A DNA stretch of 36,688 nt from Nesterenkonia sp. PF2B19 (GCF_001758425.2 NZ_MDSS02000036.1:1-36688); one strand, 5' to 3'; counted from the first letter of the stretch, positions 1-7,747 are shown. Numbers and translations are program-made. Notes: generated from the sequence alone by a model not told the origin.

Positions 1-874
1 CTGCACGGCCGAGCCGTCGGTGCGCACACCACGCGCGCAGCTGCAGCACGGCGGGCCCGTCGGTGTCCTCGGAGAAGCGGGCGAGCCCGCCGATCGGTGC
101 GGAGCATCCGGCGTTGAGCCGGGCCAGCAGCGCCCGCTCGGCGGTGGTCTCCAGGCGGGCGGCGGCGTCGTCGTAGGCCTGCAGCGCCATGGCCAACGGC
201 GCTGGCCGACGGCGTCTCGGCGCGGACCTCCACGGCGAGCGCCCCTGGCCGGGGGCCGGCAGCATGACCCCGGGTCCAGCAGCTCGGAGATGTGGTGCTC
301 CAACCCGAGCCGGCGCAGGCCGGCGCCGGCGAGCACGACGGCGGTAGAGGTCACCCCGGGCGGCGTCAGGCGCCTGGGTGGAGACCTCCCCGGCCTCCTC
401 CCGGCCCCGCACCCGCGCCAGCCGGGTGCCGACGTTGCCGCGGATGTCCACGATCTGCAGGTCGGGGCGGGCTGCCAGCAGCTGGGCGGCACGGCGCGGG
501 GAGCCGGTGCCGACCTTCGCCCCGTCGGGCAGTGCGCTCAGCGGCGCGTCCCCGGCGGAGCAGAGCGCGTCACGAACGTCCTCCCGCACGGGCACGGCGG
601 CGATGCTCAGCCCGTCGAGGTCCTTGGCCGGAAGGTCCTTCAGCGAATGGACGGCCACGTCACAGGTGCGGTCGAACAGGGCCTGGCGCAGCGCGGAGGC
701 GAAGACGCCGGTGCCGCCCATCTGGGCCAGCGGACCGGTCAGGATGTCCCCGTCGGTGCGCACCGTGATGAGCTCATGGCCCAGCCCGGAGGAGTCGCTC
801 AGCGCCTGGGCCACCGTGGTGGTCTGGGTCATCGCCAGCCGACTGCCTCGGGTGCCGACGCGGAACTGTTCCAT
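1..874 (-). CDS. hemC: Hydroxymethylbilane synthase (porphobilinogen deaminase), partial and frameshifted
   Basis: Cytosolic enzyme that joins four porphobilinogens into hydroxymethylbilane, the precursor of uroporphyrinogen III for heme and siroheme. From the ATG at 874 (good AGGAGG ribosome site 7 bases upstream) the protein reads RVGTRGSRLAMTQT, then VAVHSLKDLP and GTGSPRRAAQLL, which are family signatures. The conserved IVDIRGNVGTRL follows. Past about residue 175 the reading frame breaks repeatedly: an extra base near 346, missing bases near 270 and near 244, an extra base near 195, and another disturbance near 26-32. Correcting these restores DLTAVVLAGAGLRRLGLEHH, the VMLPAPGQGALAVEVRAE stretch and LNAGCSAPIGG, the last holding the cysteine that anchors the dipyrromethane cofactor. 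The C-terminus lies beyond the left edge. It follows hemH after 121 bases in the same direction. The family call is secure; the indels are probably sequence error near a contig end. Confidence 0.9.
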   Translation of the reverse strand, partial: MEQFRVGTRGSRLAMTQTTTVAQALSDSSGLGHELITVRTDGDILTGPLAQMGGTGVFASALRQALFDRTCDVAVHSLKDLPAKDLDGLSIAAVPVREDVRDALCSAGDAPLSALPDGAKVGTGSPRRAAQLLAARPDLQIVDIRGNVGTRLARVRGREEAGEVSTQAPDAARGDLYRRRARRRRPAPARVGAPHLRAAGPGVMLPAPGQGRSPWRSAPRRRRPAPLAMALQAYDDAAARLETTAERALLARLNAGCSAPIGGLARFSEDTDGPAVLQLRAWCAHRRLGRA

Positions 875-904
875 CACTCGTCCTCCTGCGGATCATGCGG
901 CGAG

Positions 905-932
905 GGCCTCCGCTCCCGGTGGAGCGGAGGCC
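905..932. other. Intergenic stem-loop between hemH and hemC
   Basis: A perfect 12-bp inverted repeat (GGCCTCCGCTCC, loop CGGT, and its complement) lies in the 121-base gap between the hemH stop and the hemC start. There is no T-run on either side, so it is not a classic terminator. It may be an RNA processing or attenuation element that sets hemC expression relative to the upstream heme genes. The structure is seen; the role is a guess. Confidence 0.5.
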
Positions 933-995
933 TCCGCGGCGGATCGGTGCTGCCTGTTCCGGCAGCGGCCACGGCGTGGTGCCGGGACCATCCTC

Positions 996-2138
996 TCAGG
1001 CCGAGGGCTCCTCCAGCGGGGTGCCCCAGCCGCCGTCGCCGGTGAGGTCGCTCCAGTCACCGGGCACGGTCTGCTCGCCGGCGGCCAGCGGACGGCCCTC
1101 GGCGTCGAGCATGTACTCCCCCAGGATGTCCACCAGACCGGAGACGAACGCCGGGTGCACACCGGTGGTCGGCGCCCGGTGGAAGGCCAGGCCGTGCTCC
1201 TCGGCGGTCTCCTTGGCCTCGGTGTCGAGGTCCCAGATCACCTCCATGTGGTCGGAGATGAACCCGAAGGGCATCACCACCACACCGGCGTAGGACTCCG
1301 CGTCCTCCTCGATCTGGTCATTGATGTCCGGCTCCAGCCACGGAGTGCGCGGGTCGCCGGACCGGGACTGGAACACCACCTGGTGGTCCAGCCCGGCGGC
1401 CTCCTCCACGGAGTCCATGAGGTGGTCGGCCAGGGCCTGGTGCTGGGCGGTGTAGACGTCGGTGCCGAAGATCTCCTTGATCCGGGCCGGACCCTGCCGT
1501 TCCGCCACCGCCGTGGGGATCGAGTGGGTCACGAAGAGGACCTTGATGCGGCCCTCGGGCTTCCCACCCGCCTCCAGCTGGGCCCGGACGTCCTTGACGC
1601 CGGCAGCCAGGAACTCGGCGTTGGGATGAGTGAAGGCCTTGTCATAGAAGAACTGACGGACCTTCACCAGGGTCAGCTCGCCCTCCAGCCCGGTGTCCTT
1701 CAGCGTCCGCTCGAAGTCCTCCAGGTACTGGTCGTTGCTGGAGTACCCGGCGTAGGCGGAGGTCACCAGCACCAGCACGCGACGGTGGCCCGCGTCGTGC
1801 ATCTGGCGGAAGGTGTCGGTGAAGTAGGGGTCCCAGTTGCGGTTGCCCCAGTACATCGGGACGTCGATCCCGCGCTCAGCGAGCTCCTCCTCCAGCGCGC
1901 TCTTGAGCTGGCGGTTCTGCTCGTTGATCGGGCTCACGCCGCCGTTGGCGCGGTAGTGGGTGGCGACCTCCTCGAGGCGCTCGTCCGGGATCCCGCGGCC
2001 GGCGGTGACGTTGCGCAGGAACGGGATGACGTCGTCCTGACCCTCCGGACCGCCGAAGCTGGCCAGCAGGACGGCGTCGTAGACGGCGCGCTCGCCCTCG
2101 GCGGGGGCCTGGGGGATGCTCTCAGGTGCGGTGGTCAT
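996..2138 (-). CDS. hemH: Coproporphyrin III ferrochelatase (HemH/CpfC)
   Basis: Inserts ferrous iron into coproporphyrin III in the coproporphyrin-dependent heme pathway used by Actinobacteria. The 380-residue protein starts MTTAPES; a start 21 bases further upstream is possible but would overlap hemQ. The chosen ATG follows the hemQ TGA after one base, so translation is probably coupled. The family signatures are VLLASFGGPEG (about 23-33), YWGNRNWDPY (96-105), VLVLVTSAYAGYSSNDQY (121-138), the catalytic His205 in VTHSIPT and the metal-site Glu299 in SDHMEVIWDLD. The protein contains no cysteine at all, so it cannot carry the [2Fe-2S] cluster found in several actinobacterial ferrochelatases such as that of Mycobacterium. 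The short C-terminal tail past residue 345 is hydrophilic. hemQ next door supports coproporphyrin rather than protoporphyrin as the substrate. Confidence 0.95.
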   Translation of the reverse strand: MTTAPESIPQAPAEGERAVYDAVLLASFGGPEGQDDVIPFLRNVTAGRGIPDERLEEVATHYRANGGVSPINEQNRQLKSALEEELAERGIDVPMYWGNRNWDPYFTDTFRQMHDAGHRRVLVLVTSAYAGYSSNDQYLEDFERTLKDTGLEGELTLVKVRQFFYDKAFTHPNAEFLAAGVKDVRAQLEAGGKPEGRIKVLFVTHSIPTAVAERQGPARIKEIFGTDVYTAQHQALADHLMDSVEEAAGLDHQVVFQSRSGDPRTPWLEPDINDQIEEDAESYAGVVVMPFGFISDHMEVIWDLDTEAKETAEEHGLAFHRAPTTGVHPAFVSGLVDILGEYMLDAEGRPLAAGEQTVPGDWSDLTGDGGWGTPLEEPSA

Positions 2139-2139
2139 G

Positions 2140-2883
2140 TCAGATGAGAACCTCAGCAATCTCGTCAGTGCTCTTCAGGCGGCGTCCGGTGTAGAACGGA
2201 GTCTCGTCCCGGACGTGGTATCGGGTCTCCGACTCGCGCAGACGACGCATCATGTCCACGAGGTCGGTCAGGTGCGGCGACTCCAGGCCGAGCAGCCACT
2301 CCCAGTCGTTCAGGGCGAAGGCGCTGGTGGTGTTGGCCAGCACGGAGGGGAACTCTTGGCCCAGCATGCCGTGCTCGCGCAGCATGGTGCCGCGCTTCTT
2401 CGGGTCCATGAGGTACCAGTCGTAGGACCGGTTGAAGGGGTAGACGACCAGCCAGTCCTCGGCCTCCACGCCGAGGGTGAAGGCCGGCACGTGGCTGCGG
2501 GCGAACTCCGCGGTGCGGTGCACGCCCATCGCCGAGAACACGATGCGGGAGGAGCCCAGCAGCCCGGTGCGGTGCAGACGGCGCAGCGCCGCCTGCAGGG
2601 CCTCGGCGGAGTGGGCGGTCAACCACGTCATCACATCGGCGTCGGCACGCATCCCGGAGACGTCGTACACGCCGCGCAGGACGACCTCGTCCTCGGCCAG
2701 GGCGGCGACGGCGTCGTCGAACTCCCGGGCCCGCGGGGCGATCTGTTCGGTGCCGGCCTGCGGGCCGCGGACGGCCTCCGCCGAGCTGTCCGTGCGGGCG
2801 AAGACCGTGTACAGGGTGTACCAGTCCTTGCCCGAGCTGTTGACCTCTTCCGGGGTCCTCTGCGCGTTGCGGCCGTAGCTCAT
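2140..2883 (-). CDS. hemQ: Coproheme decarboxylase HemQ (ChdC)
   Basis: Chlorite-dismutase-family enzyme that oxidatively decarboxylates two propionates of coproheme to make heme b, the last step of the coproporphyrin-dependent pathway. Length is 247 residues, normal for the family. Recognisable parts are WYTLYTVFAR (21-30), VYDVSGMRADADVMTWL (72-88), the WLVVYPFNRSYDWYLM segment (144-159), where Tyr148 matches the catalytic tyrosine, and MLREHGMLGQEFP, where His171 matches the proximal heme ligand. The N-terminal half (30-70) carries an AEDEVVLRG stretch typical of actinobacterial members. The ATG at 2883 has a strong AGGAGGAG ribosome site. It is followed one base later by hemH, and the 130-base gap to hemG upstream contains a perfect TTCTACAT/ATGTAGAA palindrome, so hemQ probably has its own promoter. 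Confidence 0.96.
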   Translation of the reverse strand: MSYGRNAQRTPEEVNSSGKDWYTLYTVFARTDSSAEAVRGPQAGTEQIAPRAREFDDAVAALAEDEVVLRGVYDVSGMRADADVMTWLTAHSAEALQAALRRLHRTGLLGSSRIVFSAMGVHRTAEFARSHVPAFTLGVEAEDWLVVYPFNRSYDWYLMDPKKRGTMLREHGMLGQEFPSVLANTTSAFALNDWEWLLGLESPHLTDLVDMMRRLRESETRYHVRDETPFYTGRRLKSTDEIAEVLI

Positions 2884-2952
2884 GCTCTCCTCCTGCTTCT
2901 CGGCGCCGCCCCAACCCTATCGGGAGGGCCTGACACGGCGCGCGATCGTTCT

Positions 2953-2969
2953 TCTACATTATGTAGAAA
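2953..2969. promoter_or_regulatory. Palindromic operator-like site upstream of hemQ
   Basis: TTCTACATTATGTAGAA is a perfect 8+1+8 inverted repeat and one of the few AT-rich spots in the region. It lies about 70 bases upstream of the hemQ ATG, inside the gap separating hemG from hemQ. On the minus strand it contains CATAAT, a plausible -10 box, so a bound repressor would cover the promoter. A similar TTCTAC...GTAGAA pair lies at the hemA/hemE promoter. The regulator is unknown. Confidence 0.55.
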
Positions 2970-2996
2970 ATCTGTGGTCCGTGACAGACGGACCCG

Positions 2997-3024
2997 GTCT
3001 CATGTGGCGAGTCTCATGTGGCGA
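2997..3024. repeat. 14-base tandem duplication at the hemG 3' end
   Basis: GTCTCATGTGGCGA occurs twice back to back. The second copy contains the hemG stop codon (minus strand TGA at 3016-3014) and the first copy lies just beyond it, so the duplication does not change the protein. It may be a slippage product or a local assembly artefact. Confidence 0.7.
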
Positions 3025-4439
3025 GAATCTCAGCGGCGGTCGCGCGCGCATCCGGCACCACCCGGGCCAGACCGGTCCCAGAGAACCAGCTGCCCACCAC
3101 GCTCACCGCGGAGCCGGCCAGCTCGCCGCGCATCCCCCGAATGCGCCGGGCATGCCCGGCCGTGGCCTGCGGCAGCGCCTTCTCCCAGCGCACCACATCA
3201 GCCTCCGCGACCCGATCCCCGAGTCCACCGATTCCGCACAGCGTGCCGACGTCGGACCTGGCGGCAGCCAGCAGCTCCGCGTCGCTCGAGTGCATCCCCA
3301 GCGCTCCGGAGCCGGGGGCGTCGGTCACCCGTCCGTAGGACAGGCGCACCAGATGCCGGCCGGCGCCCAGCGCCTCCGCCACCCACGGCCATTTCGCCGA
3401 GACATGCGTCATCGCCTTCGCCCCGACGCCGTCGACGCCCGGGGCCACCAGCATGCCGGTGCCCCGCGGGCGCCCGTCCAGCTCCGGGGCGTCCAGGAGC
3501 ATCGAGACCAGGGCGACGCCGCGGCCGCGAGGCTCCGGCGTTCCGGCTCCGAATCCGGATCCGGATCCAGAGCCGCCCGGCACGTCGGCGTCGGCGTCCT
3601 CGGCTGCGATCGGGCCCAGAACAGGCTCCACCAGGCGTGCGGCGGCCGGAGCGTCCACGGCGAGGACCACATGATCATGGGCGGCGCGCAGCCCGGCGAG
3701 CGCGGTGACAGGCTCCCGCAGGCGGATGTCCGCCCCACCGGCTCGCAGCTGCTGCTCCAGCGCCCGGATGAGCGTGGCCATCCCGCCGTGCAGCGAATTC
3801 ACCGCAGACCCCGGCGGTGCCTGCGCACGCACCGCGGCCACCCCGCGGGCCAGGGACCCCTCCCGCAGCATCGCCTCGACCAGCCCGGGCTGCCGCGTTG
3901 CCGACGTCGAGCTCCTCCGGACGGGCCGAATGGACCCCGGAGACGATGGGGGTGACCAGCCGCTCCAGCACCTCGGGCCCCATCCGGTCGAGGACCAGCT
4001 CACCGACGGTGATGTCCTCCCGGTGCCGCCATGCCTCCACGGGCTCCGTGAGATCGGCGGAGGCGCGTTCCGCGGCCTCACACCCGAGGATGCGCACCAC
4101 GTCGTCGGCCAACGGGTCGGCCGGGATGCCCAGGATCCCCGTGGCAGGCAGCGGCGCGGCCAGATCCGGCAGCTGCAGCCAGGCACCGTCCGGCGTCGGC
4201 GCGATGACCTGCTCACCCAGGCCGAGCTCTTCGACGAGCCGCGGCACGGCGGGCGAACGCGTGGCGAAGGCCTCCGCGCCGGCGTCGACCTCGATCCCAC
4301 CCAGCCGGTGGGTGCCGATGGCTCCGCCCAGACGCGGCTCCGCCTCCAACAGCGTCACCTGCCAGCCGCCGCGGAGCAGATCCCAGGCGACCACCAGGCC
4401 GGCGATCCCTCCCCCGACGACGGCGACGGAGCGGCTCAT
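3014..4439 (-). CDS. hemG: Coproporphyrinogen III oxidase, FAD-dependent (HemY/CgoX type), frameshifted
   Basis: Oxidises coproporphyrinogen III to coproporphyrin III with FAD and oxygen, feeding hemH. It starts MSRSVAVVGGGIAGLVVAWDL, a Rossmann FAD-binding motif at residues 7-17, followed by LLEAEPRLGGAIGTHRLGG and GAEAFATRSP, all typical of the family. The ATG overlaps the hemE stop (ATGA). The frame changes near 3896: the N-terminal part reads to SARPEELDVGNAA and the continuation QPGLVEAMLREGSLARG lies in another frame, as does SLHGGMATLIRALE and the C-terminal GSWFSGTGLARVVPDARATA. The joined length of about 475 residues is normal. An unusual low-complexity insert, GGSGSGSGFGAG, sits about two thirds along, after VLGPIAAEDADADV. 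Sequencing error is the likeliest cause of the break, given the same pattern in neighbouring essential genes. Confidence 0.9.
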
Positions 4440-5646
4440 GCGCGCGTCGGCTCGATCTCCGCCGGAGAGATCGAATGGATCAGCGAGACCACGCGGGTCA
4501 GGACCTCCGGGTCCGTGCTCGGCGGCACTCCGTGGCCCAGGTTGAGCACATGCCCGGCCGCACCCGAGCCGGCGGCGACGACGTCGCGCACATGGGCCTC
4601 GAGGACGTCCCAGTCGGCGGTCAGCAGCGCCGGGTCGATGTTGCCCTGCAGCGGGGTCTGCGCACCCAGGCGGCGCGTGGCCTCGGCCAGGTTCACCCGA
4701 TAGTCGATGCCCACGACGTCCGCCCCGGCCTCCTTCATCAGGTCCAGGATCTCGCCGGTGCCGGTGCCGAAGTGGATCAGCGGGGCGCCCAGTCCGGCGA
4801 CGTGGGAGAACGCGGCGGCGGAGTGCTTCTGCACGTGGGCGGCGTAGTCGTCCCGGCCCAGAGAACCGGCCCAGGAGTCGAAGAGCTGCGCGGCGGAGGC
4901 CCCGGCCATCAGCTGGGCGCGCATGAAACGGCCGGAGACGTCGGCGGCCCAGGAGGCCAGGGCGTCCCAGGTCTCGGGGTCGGCGTGCATCATGGTGCGC
5001 GGGCCCAGGTGATCCCGGGAGGGCCGCCCCTCCACCATGTAGGCGGCCAGCGTGAACGGTGCTCCGGCGAAGCCGATCAGCGGAGTGGAGCCCAGCTGCT
5101 CCACGGTCCGGGCCACCGCCTCGGTGATGGGCGCGAAGGCGTCGTCGTCAAGCTGCGGGAGGGCCTCCACATCGGCGCGGGTGCGCACCGGGTGGGCCAG
5201 CACCGGGCCCACGTTGGGCACGATCTCCACGTCGATGCCGGCCAGGCGCAGCGGAATGACGATGTCGGAGAAGAAGATCGCCGCGTCGACGTCGTGGCGA
5301 CGCACCGGCTGCAGTGTGATCTCTGCCGCCATCTCCGGGTCCAGGCAGGCGTCCAGCATGGAGGTGCCTTCCCGCAGGGCGCGGTACTCCGGCAGCGAGC
5401 GGCCGGCCTGACGCATGAACACACGGGGCGGCGGCCAGGCCGCGCGGGGTCTCCGGCGGCGTCGCGTCCGCCGCGATACTCCACCAGCAGCGGGGATTCC
5501 GCGGTGACGCCGCCGGTCAGCGGGTGGTCGGCGGGCAGGACGTCGCCGGCCTGAGCCTGCGCCTGAGCGCGGCGGACCGCGGAGGTCCGCACGGGCGCGG
5601 TCATCGGCGAGGAGGCGGCCATGCCGGAGAATGTTTCAGAAGCCAT
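4436..5646 (-). CDS. hemE: Uroporphyrinogen decarboxylase, frameshifted near the N-terminus
   Basis: Removes four carboxyl groups from uroporphyrinogen III to give coproporphyrinogen III. The main frame contains FMRQAGRSLPEYR, the N-terminal family signature, then AIFFSDIVIPLRLAGIDVEIV, GFAGAPFTLAAYMVEG and HFGTGTGEILDLMKEAGADVVGIDYR, and ends DPEVLTRVVSLIHSISP. The residues before FMRQAGR lie in another frame: the upstream part reads ESPLLVEYRGG and GRRPV, and adding one G near 5424 would restore the usual RPVWFMRQAGR. With the ATG at 5646 the protein would be about 403 residues, roughly 45 longer than usual, with an alanine/glutamine-rich leader; an internal ATG near 5604 is an alternative start. 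It diverges from hemA across 49 bases and overlaps hemG by ATGA at its end. Confidence 0.92.
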
Positions 5647-5664
5647 GCCCCCAATTCTGCCTCT

Positions 5665-5698
5665 TTCTACGACGGGTTGTAGAATTGAGCCTGTCGTG
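5665..5698 (+). promoter_or_regulatory. hemA promoter with inverted repeat, probably leaderless
   Basis: TAGAAT at 5680-5685 is a good -10 box. The GTG start of hemA follows 10 bases later without a convincing ribosome site, so the transcript probably begins at or beside the GTG. The box is embedded in TTCTACGACGGGTTGTAGAA (5665-5684), an imperfect inverted repeat whose half-sites match the palindrome upstream of hemQ. The same 49-base gap must also hold the hemE promoter on the other strand. Confidence 0.6.
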
Positions 5699-7156
5699 AC
5701 TCTGTTCTCCCTCGTGGCTACCCACGCCGACCTCGATCTCGAGACCGTCGGCATCCTCAGCTCAGGAGCGGCCGATGTGGCCGGTTCTGTCGATGTGCCT
5801 GCCGTGACGCTGGCGACCTGCAACCGTCTGGAGATCTACGCCGAGGCCTCCTCGGACGATCCGGCCGCTCTGGAAGCCAGTCGTGAGGAGCTCATCGACG
5901 CCGTCGCCGAGACCTCCGGCGTGGACCGTGACACCATCGCCTCCACCTTCCGCACGCTGGTGGAGGACGACGCCGTCAGCCACCTCTTCCAGGTCGGCGC
6001 CGGGCTGGACTCGGCCGTCATCGGCGAACGCGAGATCGCCGGCCAGGTCCGCAAGTCTCTGGCCGACGCGCAGAACGCCGGGACCGTCTCCGGGAACCTC
6101 ACCCGCCTGTTCGAGACGGCCACCCGGACGGCCAAGGACGTGGGAGCGCGCACCGCGCTGGGCTCCCGCGGCCGGTCCATCGTCTCGGTGTCCCTGGACA
6201 TCGCCGGGGACATGCGCGGCGATGGTGCCGCGTTCTACCGCGACGCCTCCGTGGTGCTGATCGGCACCGGCGCCTACGCCGGGACCTCCCTGGCCCAGCT
6301 GCAGGAGCGCGGCGTGCGCGACATCGCCGTGTTCTCCGGATCCGGCCGCGCCGAGCAGTTCGTGGCCGAGCGCGGCGCCGCAGCCCGGGCACTGAAGATG
6401 GAGGAGCTCTCCGAGGCCTTCTCCGCGGCGGATGTGATCATCGGCTGCTCCGGCGGGAACCGGCAGATCACCGCCCAGGAGATCCGGACGCTGGCCGGCA
6501 TGGGACCCGAGGGCCGGGAGAAGGACCTCACCGTCATCGACCTGGCCCTGTCCCATGACTTCACCCCTGAGGTCGCCGACCTGCCCGGCGTCGAGCTCAT
6601 CACTCTGGAGTCGGTGAAGATGGCCGCCCCGGCGGAGACCGAGGACTCGCTGGAGCAGGCTCGCGAGGTGGTGGACGCCGCCGTCCAGGAGTACCTGACC
6701 GAGCGGCAGCAACGCAGCGCAGACGACGCCATCGTGGCCCTGCGCCGCCACACCCAGTCCGTCCTGGACGCGGAGATGGAGAAGGTCCGGAAGCAGCATG
6801 GCTGCACCGCCGCGGCCGAGGAGGTCGAGTTCGCGGTGCGGCGGATCGTGCGCAAGCTGCTCCACACCCCCACCGTCCGTGCCCGGGAGCTGGCGGCCGA
6901 GGGCCGGACCGAGGACTACGTGCAGGCCCTGCAGGACATCTTCGGGCTGGAGGTCGAGCCGCGGGAGCGGCCCGAGCGGGAGCAGCCCGCCAAGCGCCGT
7001 CGCGCCGAGGAGTTCACCCCGGCGGAGCTGGCCCAGATGGCCGCCCACCTGCAGAAGGTCCCCGACGGCGGCTTCTGCCCCCATCACCGCCCCGGCGAGT
7101 TCGCCGTGGAGCGCCTGGAGGTCGCGCAGCGGCTGACCCAGGCCCAGGCGTCCTGA
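5696..7156 (+). CDS. hemA: Glutamyl-tRNA reductase
   Basis: Reduces glutamyl-tRNA(Glu) to glutamate-1-semialdehyde with NADPH, the committed and usually regulated step of tetrapyrrole synthesis. The GTG at 5696 gives VTLFSLVATHADLDLETVGIL, the expected N-terminus; an upstream ATG would add 25 unrelated residues. The catalytic Cys42 lies in VTLATCNRLEIYAE. GLDSAVIGEREIAGQVRKSL, the GSRGRSIVSVSLDIA helix, the NADPH-binding VVLIGTGAYAG and the dimerisation helices ending RKLLHTPTVRARELAAEG follow in order. At 486 residues it is longer than the usual 420-450. The last 60 residues are an extension after GLEVEP, rich in charge (KRRRAEEFTPAELAQMAAH), and contain FCPHH with Cys461-Pro462, the form of a heme regulatory motif. 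The promoter overlaps an inverted repeat shared in part with hemQ. Confidence 0.95.
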   Translation: MTLFSLVATHADLDLETVGILSSGAADVAGSVDVPAVTLATCNRLEIYAEASSDDPAALEASREELIDAVAETSGVDRDTIASTFRTLVEDDAVSHLFQVGAGLDSAVIGEREIAGQVRKSLADAQNAGTVSGNLTRLFETATRTAKDVGARTALGSRGRSIVSVSLDIAGDMRGDGAAFYRDASVVLIGTGAYAGTSLAQLQERGVRDIAVFSGSGRAEQFVAERGAAARALKMEELSEAFSAADVIIGCSGGNRQITAQEIRTLAGMGPEGREKDLTVIDLALSHDFTPEVADLPGVELITLESVKMAAPAETEDSLEQAREVVDAAVQEYLTERQQRSADDAIVALRRHTQSVLDAEMEKVRKQHGCTAAAEEVEFAVRRIVRKLLHTPTVRARELAAEGRTEDYVQALQDIFGLEVEPRERPEREQPAKRRRAEEFTPAELAQMAAHLQKVPDGGFCPHHRPGEFAVERLEVAQRLTQAQAS

Positions 7157-7191
7157 CCACGGCTCCCTGGAGCCCGCCCCTGTCGCCTTCT

Positions 7192-7233
7192 CGCCGTCCT
7201 GTCCGCTCGCCCTCCTGTCCGCTCGCCCTCTCC
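7192..7233. repeat. Short 16-base tandem repeat downstream of hemA
   Basis: Two full 16-base units of the form CGCC(G/C)TCCTGTCCGCT (7192-7207, 7208-7223) and a partial third lie immediately before the large palindrome. They are pyrimidine-rich on the plus strand. No function can be read from them. Confidence 0.6.
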
Positions 7234-7240
7234 CTCTCGT

Positions 7241-7306
7241 GAGTTGGTCTGGAGTTGTGGGTACTCGACTCGATCGAGGCGAGTACCCACAACTCCAGAC
7301 CAACTC
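7241..7306. repeat. 66-base near-perfect palindrome (long inverted repeat)
   Basis: Two 27-base arms (7241-7267 and 7280-7306) are exact reverse complements. The 12-base centre contains a further palindrome, CTCGATCGAG (7269-7278), so almost the whole element can fold into one hairpin or cruciform. There is no T-run after either arm. The element ends about 75 bases before the next start codon. Candidates are a dispersed REP-like or MITE-like element, a transcription barrier behind hemA, or a protein-binding site. Base composition is less GC-rich than its surroundings, which fits a mobile or specialised element. Confidence 0.8.
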
Positions 7307-7369
7307 AGCGCGGGTGCCGGCGCAGACACCCTCGGTGGCGCAGGGTGTTCTCAGCATCGCCGCAGTTGC

Positions 7370-7384
7370 TACCGTGCCCTCATG
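7370..7384 (+). promoter_or_regulatory. Possible leaderless promoter of the NTF2-like gene
   Basis: TACCGT at 7370-7375 lies 6 bases before the ATG at 7382, and no ribosome site is visible. This is the same arrangement as at several other start codons in the window. The -35 region is not recognisable. Confidence 0.35.
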
Positions 7385-7747
7385 CTCGATCTGTCAACCC
7401 TGCTGACCCTGGAGCACGACGGCTGGACCGCCCTGTGCGAGAACCGAGGCGGCGCGTTCTACGGCGAACTGATGACCCCCGAGGGGCGCATGGTCCTGGT
7501 CAACGGCATGGTGCTGGGCCGTGACGACGTCGTGCGCTCCCTCGATGCGGCGCCCGCCTGGGACACCTACGAGATCTCAGATGCGGACCTGATCCCGCTG
7601 GGCTCAGACTGTGCGGCCCTGGTGTACCGAGCCCGGGCCACCCGCACCGGCGAGCCCCCGTTCATCGCCCTGATGTCCAGCACATACCGCCTCATCGGCG
7701 ACCACCCCCGGCTGGCGCTGTACCAGCAGACCACGATCACCCACTGA
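7382..7747 (+). CDS. Small SnoaL/DUF4440-like (NTF2 fold) protein
   Basis: A 121-residue protein starting MLDLSTLLTLEHDGWTALCENRGGAFYGELMTPEGRMVLVNG. The order of features (an N-terminal helix with a tryptophan, FYGELMTPEGRMVLVNGMVLGRDDVV, then ISDADLIPLGSDCAALVYRARATR and a final TYRLIGDHPRLALYQQT) matches the NTF2-like fold of the DUF4440/SnoaL families. These are small cone-shaped proteins that act as enzymes or ligand binders, so no substrate can be named. The ATG at 7382 is preferred because the upstream open frame runs through the palindrome and does not look like protein. It stands alone, converging with fprA across 47 bases. Confidence 0.75.
   Translation: MLDLSTLLTLEHDGWTALCENRGGAFYGELMTPEGRMVLVNGMVLGRDDVVRSLDAAPAWDTYEISDADLIPLGSDCAALVYRARATRTGEPPFIALMSSTYRLIGDHPRLALYQQTTITH

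Noticed and set aside
378-2147. Long plus-strand open frame of 589 codons over hemC and hemH
   Set aside because: It is the antisense shadow of two clearly recognised genes. The translation is Gly/Val/His/Gln-rich with no family pattern, as expected in high-GC DNA.
7241-7306. Rho-independent terminator for hemA
   Set aside because: The stem is far longer than usual and no T-run follows on either strand, so it is listed as a palindromic repeat instead.
7192-7306. CRISPR array
   Set aside because: Only two to three short units and one palindrome; no regular spacers and no cas genes.
5762-7357. Minus-strand open frame of 531 codons over hemA
   Set aside because: Antisense of hemA and the palindrome, with the same composition bias and no motifs.
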